From Stenotrophomonas_A sp035539015 (lineage in GTDB: Bacteria; Pseudomonadota; Gammaproteobacteria; Xanthomonadales; Xanthomonadaceae), in contig DATLJF010000096.1 of the NCBI GenBank assembly GCA_035539015.1, forward strand, positions 1-16,482: 16,482 nucleotides of DNA, read 5' to 3'. Numbering within the stretch: the first letter of the stretch is position 1; each line of letters opens with the position of its first letter. Below the pieces are notes generated by a model. It was not told the origin of the DNA and ran no database searches. It saw only the letters and a list, made by a program, of their open reading frames with translations. Shown in pieces: positions 1-7,415 of this stretch. Both the position numbers and the translations under genes were made by a program.

Positions 1-1541
1 AGATGAGCGGGGCGGCGGTGCCGCAGGCAATCGCCGAATACCGCCCGGATTTGATCCTGATGGATCTGCACATGCCGGACCTGGACGGCATCCGCTTGAC
101 CACCCTGATCCGCCAGCACCCGCAGCACCAGCTTCTGCCGATCGTGTTCCTCACCGGCGACCCGGACCCGGAGCGCCAGTTCGAAGTGCTCGACAGCGGC
201 GCCGACGATTTCCTCAACAAGCCGATCCGCCCGCGCCATCTCATCGCCGCGGTGTCCAACCGCATCCGCCGCGCGCGCCAGCAGGCGCAGCTGGCCGCGG
301 GCGACAACTTGGCCCGCAACAACCCGGAAACCGGCCTGCCGACGCGCGCGCATTCGATGCAGATGCTCGGCAGCCTGCTGGGGCGCGCCGACGCGGGCGT
401 GGTCTTCATCGAGATCGCCAGCGCGCTCGGCCTGCGCGAGCGTTATGGCTACGCGGCGTTCGAGCGGCTGATGAACCAGACCGGGCATCGCCTGGCGCGG
501 GTTGCCACGCCCTTCCCGCTGGCACGACTCAACGACAACAGCTTCCTGTTGCTGGCAGACGGGCTCGATGGCGCCGCGCTGACGCAACTGGCCAGGGAAA
601 TGCGCGGTCAACTGGCCACCCAAGGTTTTGAAGTACGCGAAGGCGAATCAGTGCACCTGCGTTGCGCCATCGGCGTGACCACGCTCGAGCACGGCTTCAC
701 CGATGCCGGCAGCGCGCTGGAAGCGGCCGAACGCACCGCCCTGCAGGCACGCCTGGAGACCGAAGGCGTGCGCGTGTTCGCACCGGCAGAGGCCGAGGCC
801 GACGCCCACCTGGAATTGGTGGACGGCCAACTCGAACTGGCCTACCAGCCGATCGTGGTGGTGGCCGGCGGCGGCACCGCGCAATACCAGGTGCTGCTGC
901 GCCTGCGTCGTCCCGACGGCACCCTGCTGCAGGCCGGGCAGGTGATCCCGGCGGCCGAAGCGGCCGGGCGCATCGCCGATCTCGACCAGCAGGTGCTGGA
1001 CCATGCCCTGGGGCTGCTGCAGCACTACCAGCACGCAACGCCACCGCTGCGGCTGTTCGTCTCGCAATCGGCGCGCACGCTGGCGCGCGAGGCGTTTGCC
1101 GAATGGCTGGAGCAGTCGCTGGCGCAACGCGCCGTGGCCGGAACGTCGCTGGTGATCGACCTGCGGCTGGATGACGCGCAGATCCACACGGTGACCTTGC
1201 AGCAGTTCTGCACCCGCATGATGGCCGCTGGGGTGCAGTTCTGCCTGAGCCAGTTCGAGCCCAGCGAAGAGAACAACGCGCTGCTCAGCCAGTTGCCGCT
1301 CGGTTATGTGCGCATGGCCAGCCGCTACGCCGCCAGCCACAACGACCCCGTGCTGCGCGACCAGCTACGCGAGGCCATCAACCTGGCCCATCGCCACGGC
1401 CTGCTGATCATCGGCCAGCAGATCGAGGATGCGCAGGCGGCTGCGGCCATGTGGATGGGCGGCGTGGACTTGATCCAGGGCAACCTGGTGCAATCGGTGG
1501 GCAAGGAACTGGATTTCGATTTCCAGAGCGCGGTGTTGTAG
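1..1541 (+). CDS. Receiver / degenerate GGDEF / degenerate EAL regulator (5' truncated)
   Basis: The gene runs in from before the window. About 35 residues of the receiver domain are missing ahead of the phosphoacceptor Asp, which is visible as D21 in MDLHMPDLDG (numbering from the first in-frame Met at base 3). T51 and K73 complete the receiver site. A GGDEF-like domain (about 108-260) has NDNSF at 177-181 where GGDEF should be, so cyclase activity is unlikely. An EAL-like domain (about 268-505) reads QVL (296-298) in place of EAL, and other metal-site positions are also altered, so phosphodiesterase activity is unlikely; the terminal QGNLVQ segment is still recognisable. The likely role is a phosphorylation-controlled c-di-GMP receptor or a protein-interaction output, in the manner of FimX, but no PAS domain is present between receiver and GGDEF. 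It ends 3 bp before a hybrid histidine kinase, its probable partner. Confidence 0.9.
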   Translation, partial: MSGAAVPQAIAEYRPDLILMDLHMPDLDGIRLTTLIRQHPQHQLLPIVFLTGDPDPERQFEVLDSGADDFLNKPIRPRHLIAAVSNRIRRARQQAQLAAGDNLARNNPETGLPTRAHSMQMLGSLLGRADAGVVFIEIASALGLRERYGYAAFERLMNQTGHRLARVATPFPLARLNDNSFLLLADGLDGAALTQLAREMRGQLATQGFEVREGESVHLRCAIGVTTLEHGFTDAGSALEAAERTALQARLETEGVRVFAPAEAEADAHLELVDGQLELAYQPIVVVAGGGTAQYQVLLRLRRPDGTLLQAGQVIPAAEAAGRIADLDQQVLDHALGLLQHYQHATPPLRLFVSQSARTLAREAFAEWLEQSLAQRAVAGTSLVIDLRLDDAQIHTVTLQQFCTRMMAAGVQFCLSQFEPSEENNALLSQLPLGYVRMASRYAASHNDPVLRDQLREAINLAHRHGLLIIGQQIEDAQAAAAMWMGGVDLIQGNLVQSVGKELDFDFQSAVL

Positions 1542-1544
1542 CCC

Positions 1545-3785
1545 ATGGCTGCCGGCCACGGAATGGGCCTTTGGCTGTGGGTGGCGGCAGCGGCGCTGCT
1601 GCTGGCCACGTTGGTGTTTGCGCTGGTGCAACTGGGCAAGGCGCGCGAGGCGCGCCGGCAGCAGGCGTTGGCGCGCGAGCGGCTGGATAGCGCGCGGCGC
1701 GAGATCGAAGCGCTGCGCCAGGACCTGCTGCGGCACGACGAACTGGAACAGCAGATGCTGCAGGCCAAGCAGGCGGCCGAAGCGGCGTTGCTGGCCAAGG
1801 GCGAATTCCTGGCCACCATGAGCCACGAAATCCGCACGCCGCTCAACGGCATCATCCCGATGCTGGACCTGGTGTCGCGTGGCGTACTGGCGCCGGACCA
1901 GCGCGAGATGCTGCAGACCGCCACCGCCAGCTCGCTGCAATTGCTGCGCATCGTCGATGACATCCTCGACTACTCCAAGCTTGAAGCGGACAAGCTCGAA
2001 CTGGAGATCACCACCTTCAACCTGCGCGAGCTGATGGATGGCGTGGTGCAGTTGATGCAGCGCGCGGCCGAGGACAAGCGCCTGCGCCTGGAAATTGCGA
2101 TCGACCCGGCGGTGCGGCTCTCGGTGCGTGGCGATCCGGTGCGCTTGCGGCAGGTGCTGGGCAACCTGGTCAGCAACGCAATCAAGTTCACCGAGCGCGG
2201 CGGTATCGACGTGGCCGTGCGCCGCCTCGGCGAGACCAAGGCCCAGCACCTGCTGCGCTTCCAGGTGCGCGACACCGGCATCGGCATCGCCAGCGAGCAG
2301 CAGGCGCGACTGTTCCGCGCCTTTACCCAAGCCGATGCCTCCACCACCCGGCTGTATGGCGGCACCGGCCTGGGCCTGGTGATCTGCAAGCGCATCATCG
2401 ACCTGATGGGCGGGCGCATCGGGGTGGAGTCCGAGCCTGGCGCCGGAGCGACGTTCTGGTTCGAAATCCCGTTGCTCAAGGTGATTGGCGACCTGCCGCA
2501 GGGCCATGCCCTGCGCGAAGCGCTGCGCGTGTTGCTGGTCTCCAGCGATGACCGCCTGCGGCAACGTTGGCAAACACTGATGCGCAACTGGGGCATTGGC
2601 CTGCACTGCGTGGACAGCACCCAGGAAGCCCTGGAACGGCTGCGCGCCAGCGCCGGGCAGCCACTGGGCAGCGGCTTCGACGTCGTCGTCGCCGACCATG
2701 AGCAATTGCGCTACAGCGCGCGCGCGCTGCACCGCGGCGTGGCGCGCTCGCCCGAGCACGCCGGCACGCGCCTGATCTGGCTGTATGGCGACGAGCCCCT
2801 GCCCAACGAGCTGGACGATCACCACGACCGCCTGCCGCGCCAGGCCAGCGACGCCGAGCTGCGCTCGTTCCTGATTCCCGAACGCCGCTCCTCCATGGAG
2901 GCGCCGGATCCCGTCGCGGAGGTGCCCAGCCGCGAGTCGATCGCGGCGTTGCCGGCGGCAATCGCGCACGAGCCGCGGATCCTGCTAGTGGAAGACAACC
3001 CGGTGAACCTGCTCGTGGCCAAGAAGATGCTGGCCACGCTGGGCTATGAGGCCGAGAGCGCCAGCCACGGCGAAGCCGCGCTGGACTGCCTGCGCCAGCA
3101 CCGCTACGACCTGGTGTTCATGGATTGCCAGATGCCGGTGCTGGATGGCTACGCGGCGACGCGGCGCTGGCGCGGGCTGGAAGCCGACGCGGGCGCGCCG
3201 CGGCTGCCGATCGTGGCGATGACCGCCAATGCCATGGCCGGCGACCGCGAGCGCTGCCTGGAAGCAGGCATGGACGACTACCTGCCCAAGCCGGTGTCGC
3301 GCGAACAACTCGAACACTGCCTGGCGCGCTGGCTGCCGCGGCGCGCAGGCGCGGCCGAACTTGGCCAGCTCGCAGAACCGCTGGCCGAAAGCGCGACCCC
3401 GGCGATGGAATCCGGTGCGTTGCCGATCCTCGATACGGTCGTACTGGATGAACTGCACGAAGTGGCAGGCGCGGAAACGGCCGGCATCGTGCGGCTGTTC
3501 CTGGAGGACGCGCCGCTGTTGATCGCGCGCCTGGAAGCGGCCTCGGGCACGCGCGACAACGAAGAATTGCGCCAGGCCAGCCACACACTCAAATCTTCCA
3601 GTGCCAATGTCGGCGCCATTGCCCTGGCCAATGCCGCCCGGCGGATCGAACTGGCCGCACGCGCCGGGCCGATCGAACGGCCCGCGGTGATGGTGGCGCT
3701 GGTGATCGCCGAATACGCGCGCGCGCGCCTGGCCCTCAGTGGCCAGATCGCACGGCTGCAGCGCCCGCTAGCGGCGGGCGATTGA
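1545..3785 (+). CDS. Hybrid sensor histidine kinase with receivers and HPt domain
   Basis: This 746-aa protein carries a full phosphorelay in one chain. One N-terminal membrane segment (about 8-29) is followed by a coiled coil (30-88) and no periplasmic sensor domain. HisKA has H94 in SHEIRTPLNG. The ATPase domain has N211, the G1 box DTGIGI (243-248) and the G2 box GGTGLGL (272-278). A first receiver-like domain (about 325-443) lacks the usual DD pair and the conserved Lys, so it is probably a pseudo-receiver. The second receiver (about 478-597) is intact with D527, T560 and K582. The HPt domain (about 628-740) has H680 in HTLKSSSANVG. It starts 3 bp after the REC-GGDEF-EAL gene, so co-transcription is likely and that receiver is the natural phosphate acceptor. 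The stimulus is unknown; sensing through the membrane or the coiled coil is inferred. Its stop abuts the convergent bfr stop. Confidence 0.93.
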   Translation: MAAGHGMGLWLWVAAAALLLATLVFALVQLGKAREARRQQALARERLDSARREIEALRQDLLRHDELEQQMLQAKQAAEAALLAKGEFLATMSHEIRTPLNGIIPMLDLVSRGVLAPDQREMLQTATASSLQLLRIVDDILDYSKLEADKLELEITTFNLRELMDGVVQLMQRAAEDKRLRLEIAIDPAVRLSVRGDPVRLRQVLGNLVSNAIKFTERGGIDVAVRRLGETKAQHLLRFQVRDTGIGIASEQQARLFRAFTQADASTTRLYGGTGLGLVICKRIIDLMGGRIGVESEPGAGATFWFEIPLLKVIGDLPQGHALREALRVLLVSSDDRLRQRWQTLMRNWGIGLHCVDSTQEALERLRASAGQPLGSGFDVVVADHEQLRYSARALHRGVARSPEHAGTRLIWLYGDEPLPNELDDHHDRLPRQASDAELRSFLIPERRSSMEAPDPVAEVPSRESIAALPAAIAHEPRILLVEDNPVNLLVAKKMLATLGYEAESASHGEAALDCLRQHRYDLVFMDCQMPVLDGYAATRRWRGLEADAGAPRLPIVAMTANAMAGDRERCLEAGMDDYLPKPVSREQLEHCLARWLPRRAGAAELGQLAEPLAESATPAMESGALPILDTVVLDELHEVAGAETAGIVRLFLEDAPLLIARLEAASGTRDNEELRQASHTLKSSSANVGAIALANAARRIELAARAGPIERPAVMVALVIAEYARARLALSGQIARLQRPLAAGD

Positions 3786-4256
3786 TCAGTCTTCGAGCTT
3801 GGTGAGCAGGTAGTTCGGCTCGCCGATGCGCGCCACCAGGTCGAGCTGGGTTTCCAGCCAGTCGATATGTTCTTCCTCCGATTCGAGGATCTCCACGAAC
3901 AGCTGGCGGCTGACGTAGTCGCTGATCGAATCGGCGTAGGCGATCGCTTCGCGCAGCAGCACCACCGCCTCGCGCTCCAGCGCCAGGTCGCAGCGGAACA
4001 TCTCGGTGGGGTTCTCGCCGATGCGCAGCTTGCCCAGGGCCTGGAAGTTGGGCAGGCCTTCGAGGAAGAGAATGCGATCCGAGAGTTTGTCGGCGTGCTT
4101 CATCTCCTCGATCGATTCCTTGTACTCGTGTTCGGCCAGTTCCTTCAGGCCCCAGTTCTTCAGCATCTTGGCGTGCAGGAAGTACTGGTTGATGGCGGTC
4201 AGTTCGTTGTAGAGCGCCTTGTTGAGGAACTCGATGACCTTGCTGTCGCCCTTCAT
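3786..4256 (-). CDS. bfr: Bacterioferritin
   Basis: This 156-aa protein has the standard length of bacterioferritin, a 24-subunit haem-containing iron store that oxidises Fe2+ and deposits a ferric core. All ferroxidase ligands are at the usual positions: E18, E51, H54, E94, E127 and H130. M52, the axial haem ligand at the two-fold interface, is present. The start codon is preceded by a GGGAGA Shine-Dalgarno sequence about 6 nt upstream. The gene lies downstream of bfd in the same orientation, with about 110 bp between them containing a GC hairpin, so it may have its own promoter. It converges with the kinase gene with no intergenic gap, so the two transcripts may overlap at their 3' ends. 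Confidence 0.97.
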   Translation of the reverse strand: MKGDSKVIEFLNKALYNELTAINQYFLHAKMLKNWGLKELAEHEYKESIEEMKHADKLSDRILFLEGLPNFQALGKLRIGENPTEMFRCDLALEREAVVLLREAIAYADSISDYVSRQLFVEILESEEEHIDWLETQLDLVARIGEPNYLLTKLED

Positions 4257-4342
4257 GCGCTGTCTCCCTGGTTGAGCGGGCGAACTCTAGCGCCTTCGCG
4301 CGGCCGATGAAGGAACGCGAATCGTGATCAGTTGAAGGAGCG

Positions 4343-4360
4343 GCCGGCGCAGGCGCCGGC
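4343..4360 (-). terminator. GC-rich hairpin after bfd
   Basis: A perfect inverted repeat GCCGGCGC-AG-GCGCCGGC lies 6 bp beyond the bfd stop. There is no clear U-tract on the minus strand, so it may be a weak or Rho-assisted terminator or an mRNA 3'-end stabiliser between bfd and bfr. Confidence 0.4.
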
Positions 4361-4366
4361 GAAGAC

Positions 4367-4576
4367 TCAGGCAGCGACGGCCAGGCCGAGGATCGGCAAC
4401 GGCAGGTCGCGGCTGGCACGGGCCTGTTCCAGCAGGCCGGCGGCCATGTCCAGGCAGGAGCCGCAGTTGGAGCCGCAGCCGGTGCGCATGGTCAGTTCGG
4501 AAACGCTGCTGCAGCCGCTGGCAGCGGCTTCGCGGATCTGGTGGTCGGTGACACCGTTGCAGATGCAGACGTACAC
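4367..4576 (-). CDS. bfd: Bacterioferritin-associated [2Fe-2S] ferredoxin
   Basis: This 69-aa protein matches Bfd, the small ferredoxin that docks on bacterioferritin and passes electrons to the core so that stored iron is released. The cluster ligands C4, C6, C38 and C41 are spaced as in Escherichia coli Bfd; an additional C34 is present. The GTG start was chosen because MYVCIC is the conserved N-terminus of the family; no good Shine-Dalgarno sequence is visible. The gene is behind a promoter whose -35 lies inside a Fur-box-like palindrome, consistent with induction by iron starvation. The C-terminal tail (about 55-69) is hydrophobic and unrelated to the cluster fold. Confidence 0.93.
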   Translation of the reverse strand: MYVCICNGVTDHQIREAAASGCSSVSELTMRTGCGSNCGSCLDMAAGLLEQARASRDLPLPILGLAVAA

Positions 4577-4615
4577 GGGCGGTCGGGCGGGAGCGCCCCC
4601 ATTCGGGGCGCAGCC

Positions 4616-4644
4616 ATTCCAGCGTAAATGCGAATTGTTGTCAA
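4616..4644 (-). promoter_or_regulatory. sigma70 promoter of bfd
   Basis: On the minus strand TTGACA (4644-4639) is followed by a 17-nt spacer and TGGAAT (4621-4616), four of six matches to TATAAT. The expected start of transcription is near 4609. A perfect GCGCCCC/GGGGCGC hairpin (4593-4611) would sit at the very 5' end of the leader. Confidence 0.65.
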
Positions 4645-4656
4645 TTCGATTGCATT
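4627..4656. promoter_or_regulatory. Fur box overlapping the bfd -35
   Basis: The perfect palindrome CGAATTG-TTGT-CAATTCG (4631-4648) is flanked by outer half-sites AATGC (4627-4631) and GCATT (4652-4656). This is the AT-rich dyad layout of Fur operators in proteobacteria. It covers the -35 element of the bfd promoter, so binding of Fe2+-Fur would block transcription. It also covers the last codon of rppH. Confidence 0.65.
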
Positions 4657-5272
4657 AATCTGCGTTGAGCCGGGTCCGACGCCCCGAGCCGCCACGGTTG
4701 CGGGAGCGTTTGCGCGGGCGGTCATGGCCGGCGCTGCTTCCTGGCAACCAAGCCTCCTGGGCGGCCCCGGGCATGGCGCCCACGGCGCCCTCGCCGGCGA
4801 TCCCGCGCGCCAGCGGCGCCAGGTGGCGCAAGGCGCGGGCGTAGACGCCCCGCTTGAAGATGACCACGTGCTCGACCGGGTACCAGAAATCCACCCAGCG
4901 CCAGTGATCGAACTCAGGCGTCTCAGTGTGGTTGAGATAGACGCAGGACTCGTCCCCGGTCAGGCGCAGCAGGAACCAGACCTGCTTCTGGCCAATGCAG
5001 ACCTGGCGTTCATTGCGGCGCACGGCGCGACTGGGCAGGCGGTAACGCAGCCAGCCGGGCGTTGCCCCGAGCAGTTCCACATGCTCAGGCAGCAGCCCGG
5101 TCTCTTCTTGAAGCTCGCGGTACATGGCTTCAACCGGCGTCTCGTCGGAATTCATGCCCCCTTGCGGGAACTGCCAGCCATCCCGGCGCACCCTGCGGGC
5201 CCAGAAGACCTGGCCGTCCTGCCGCATCAGCACGATGCCGACGTTCGGTCGGTAGCCGTCCGGATCGATCAC
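4655..5272 (-). CDS. rppH: RNA 5'-pyrophosphohydrolase (Nudix)
   Basis: This 205-aa RppH removes pyrophosphate from the 5'-triphosphate of mRNA and so starts RNase E-dependent decay in the cytoplasm. The N-terminus MIDPDGYRPNVGIV is typical. The Nudix box occupies 38-60 (GG, then RELQEETGL) with the catalytic glutamates E53, E56 and E57. The start is GTG, chosen because CAGGAGT lies 8 nt upstream and because the family begins with MID. The C-terminal tail (about 160-205) is low-complexity and basic, longer than in the E. coli enzyme, as is common in xanthomonads. Its last codons overlap the Fur box of bfd. Confidence 0.95.
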   Translation of the reverse strand: MIDPDGYRPNVGIVLMRQDGQVFWARRVRRDGWQFPQGGMNSDETPVEAMYRELQEETGLLPEHVELLGATPGWLRYRLPSRAVRRNERQVCIGQKQVWFLLRLTGDESCVYLNHTETPEFDHWRWVDFWYPVEHVVIFKRGVYARALRHLAPLARGIAGEGAVGAMPGAAQEAWLPGSSAGHDRPRKRSRNRGGSGRRTRLNAD

Positions 5273-5348
5273 GATGCGGACTCCTGAAAAATCTACTGTC
5301 CCGACTCTGCCATGGCCATCGCCGGCTCACAAGCTGCGAACAAAAATA

Positions 5349-5377
5349 TTGACAGCGGGCGCGTTGGCCGCGAAAAT
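5349..5377 (+). promoter_or_regulatory. Promoter of tRNA-Met
   Basis: A perfect TTGACA (5349-5354) is followed by a 17-bp spacer and GAAAAT (5372-5377). A GC-rich stretch lies between the -10 and the tRNA start, the discriminator type found in stringently controlled stable-RNA promoters. Confidence 0.7.
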
Positions 5378-5390
5378 TCCCGGCTCCCTA

Positions 5391-5467
5391 GGCTATGTAG
5401 CTCAGCCGGTTAGAGCACAGCACTCATAATGCTGGGGTCGGTGGTTCGAGTCCACCCATAGCCACCA
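5391..5467 (+). tRNA. tRNA-Met (CAT), elongator
   Basis: A complete 77-nt cloverleaf: acceptor stem GGCTATG/CATAGCC, D arm GCTC...GAGC, anticodon stem CAGCA/TGCTG around loop CTCATAA (anticodon CAT), T arm GGTGG-TTCGAGT-CCACC, discriminator A and encoded CCA. The body resembles elongator tRNA-Met more than initiator or tRNA-Ile2. Its last 17 bases plus one G form the left copy of the island attachment repeat, so insertion left the tRNA intact. Confidence 0.95.
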
Positions 5468-5468
5468 G
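5451..5468 (+). repeat. Left attachment site of the island
   Basis: TCCACCCATAGCCACCAG, identical to 16227-16244 in direct orientation. It covers the T-stem 3' strand, acceptor 3' strand and CCA of tRNA-Met plus one base. Confidence 0.9.
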
Positions 5469-5530
5469 TTCCAGGGAAAGCCTTCTACGGCAAGCCCCGC
5501 CAGCGTTTTCCAGGTCTCCGAGCGCCCACC

Positions 5531-5561
5531 GCTACAGAGACTGCTACAGAAAATGCTACAG
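5531..5561 (+). repeat. Three phased GCTACAG repeats (candidate integrase arm sites)
   Basis: GCTACAG occurs at 5531-5537, 5543-5549 and 5555-5561, exactly 12 bp apart. The third overlaps the ATG of the integrase gene (5553). A further TGCTACAG occurs near the right end of the island. Even spacing close to the core site suggests arm-type binding sites for the integrase or a directionality factor, which would also let the bound protein shut off its own gene. Confidence 0.55.
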
Positions 5562-7133
5562 CGACGCGGCACCCGATACGTCTCCAGAGTCGTCATTCCA
5601 GTCGCCCTGCGGCCGCTTGTCCGTAGGGTTGAGATCCTGCACAGCCTCCGAACGTCTGACCGTCGGACTGCGGTGCGGCGTCTGGTGCTATGGGAAGACC
5701 ATGTCGGCACCCTCTTGAATCTGATCCGCCGCCGGGGTGCACGAATGACACGCGAACAACTGGACCAACTGCGAGACCGGTATCTGGCGGCGACCTTCGA
5801 TGAGATCGAAGAGCGCCTGGCGCTCTCGTGGGAGGACGCCGGCCTGGACGAGCACCGCTTCGGCCTGAGCGATGAGGCTCACCGCCTGTCCGCCGGGCTG
5901 GCGAACCTGCAGTACGAACTGGCCCTGCCGCTGGCTAGGGAGATGCTTCCACAGGCAGGCCAGGAACCAGAGACTGTCCGCCTTCTGGCTCGACGCCTGA
6001 TGGAAGCGAAGCTCGAGTCGATCAAGGCCGAGCTTGCTGCCCTGTCCGGCGAGCCTCTCAGGTTGCCTCAGCTTTCATCCCCCACACCCCCCGCGCCCGC
6101 AAGTCCGGAGCGCCAGTCGCCGACACCACGCATCTCAGAGCTAGCAAAGCAGTACGGGGACGAGCGGGTCGCAGGGAACCACTGGTCGGCACGGACCGAG
6201 AAGCAGTTCAGGGGCTACCTCGAGGTCCTTGGGGATCTCCTAGGAGACCCATGCATCGGGGCAGTCACCAAGGAAGACATCCGGGGCCTGGGTCATGACC
6301 TCGTACAACTACCCGCTCACGCCACGAAGCGATTCCCCGGACTGTCGGCGCGCCAGGCCATCGCCGCCGCTGGCGCCCAAGGGGACGTTGAGCGGCTGTC
6401 GCCTAACAGCGTCAACAGCTATTACCAGACCTTCCGCAGCTTCTTCGCCTGGGCCGAGCAGTACGACCATCTCCAGAAGAACCCGGCGAGCGTCTTGAGG
6501 GATGTCAAGGCGGGCCGGGCGCGCGATGACCGCGATCCTTTCGATGACTCCGATCTGGTCGCGTACTTCGCTGTACTTCAGGTAGAACGCCTCCGGTGCC
6601 CTTATCTGTACTGGATTCCCTACATCATGGCTTTCAGTGGCTGCAGGTTGGCCGAAGCCGCGCAGCTGTGCAAAGAGGACGTTCGGGAGGAGGGTGGCCT
6701 GTGGATCTTCGACTTTAATGACGACCACGAAAAGCGCCTGAAAAATAAGTCCAGTCGGCGCAAGGTCCCGTTGCATCCACGTCTAGTCGAGCTAGGGCTG
6801 CTCGAACTGATCGAACGCGCTCCTGAAGGGTTTCTTTGGCCGCCTGAGGCAAGGACGGCCACTGATGCTACGGGCAGTGCCATCGACCGCCTCCAGAAGA
6901 GACTGTCGACTCGATTGCGGAAGCATGCAGGCATCACTAACAAAAAGAAGACAGCTGCCCACAGCTTCAGACATACGGTACCGGCACGACTTAAGGCACA
7001 CAGCGTGCCCGAGTACCAGATCGCCGAAATCCTGGGCCACGAGAATGAGAGTCAAAGCACCGGTCGCTACGGGAGCAGGACCGACTTGGCGCAACTCCTA
7101 GAGGTGATAAGGCTTCTGCAGCTTCCGATATGA
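5553..7133 (+). CDS. Tyrosine recombinase / island integrase
   Basis: This 526-aa integrase catalyses site-specific insertion into, and with a helper excision from, the tRNA-Met site. The N-terminal segment (LQRRGTRYVSRVVIP) is the small SH3-like domain seen in this integrase group. A SAM-like core-binding domain spans about 190-310 and the catalytic domain about 325-520. The active site is complete: R365, K404, H470 and R473 (HSFRH), H496 (LGHE) and nucleophile Y506. The ATG at 5553 was chosen because the family N-terminus begins there; no clear Shine-Dalgarno sequence is seen. It lies 85 bp inside the left attachment repeat, co-oriented with the tRNA and without an intervening terminator, so read-through from the tRNA promoter could supply expression. 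Confidence 0.95.
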   Translation: MLQRRGTRYVSRVVIPVALRPLVRRVEILHSLRTSDRRTAVRRLVLWEDHVGTLLNLIRRRGARMTREQLDQLRDRYLAATFDEIEERLALSWEDAGLDEHRFGLSDEAHRLSAGLANLQYELALPLAREMLPQAGQEPETVRLLARRLMEAKLESIKAELAALSGEPLRLPQLSSPTPPAPASPERQSPTPRISELAKQYGDERVAGNHWSARTEKQFRGYLEVLGDLLGDPCIGAVTKEDIRGLGHDLVQLPAHATKRFPGLSARQAIAAAGAQGDVERLSPNSVNSYYQTFRSFFAWAEQYDHLQKNPASVLRDVKAGRARDDRDPFDDSDLVAYFAVLQVERLRCPYLYWIPYIMAFSGCRLAEAAQLCKEDVREEGGLWIFDFNDDHEKRLKNKSSRRKVPLHPRLVELGLLELIERAPEGFLWPPEARTATDATGSAIDRLQKRLSTRLRKHAGITNKKKTAAHSFRHTVPARLKAHSVPEYQIAEILGHENESQSTGRYGSRTDLAQLLEVIRLLQLPI

Positions 7134-7415
7134 GTCGGGGCTAAGCACGATCGCCGGATTCTGTCAGTCTCGCCTGATGGCGGCAGGCCAACAGCCAACA
7201 GCCAGTCCTGAAGGGCCACGTCACGGGAGCGCCCATGTTGACTCAGAGCCGCAGTACGTGAAGAACGCCTGGTTGGTAGGTGACCAAAAAGGTCACTATG
7301 TGACGCAGCACGCGAGTCTCACTTCACGGCCAACTACTTGTCAAGATGTTTAATGATTAAATTCCAAATGCTAGGATTGTGAAGAGAATTTATTTTTCTT
7401 CCTAAACAGCAACTT
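7134..7415. other. Intergenic region upstream of fic
   Basis: No gene is seen in these 282 bp. It holds a short CCAACAG tandem, the GTGACC inverted repeat at 7280-7296, and a clearly A+T-rich final 100 bp which probably contains the fic promoter. No -35/-10 pair is convincing. Confidence 0.5.
7280..7296. repeat. Inverted repeat GTGACC-AAAAA-GGTCAC
   Basis: Perfect 6-bp arms around five A residues, with a further GTGAC half-site at 7300-7304, about 120 bp before the fic start. There is no T-tract, so it suits an operator better than a terminator. A possible ligand is the winged helix of the Fic protein; this is inference. Confidence 0.4.

Noticed and set aside
1365..2969. Long minus-strand open frame (534 aa) opposite the two signalling genes
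   Set aside because: It is antisense to clearly coding domains and is a product of high GC. It has no recognisable domain and an implausible composition rich in His, Gln and Arg.
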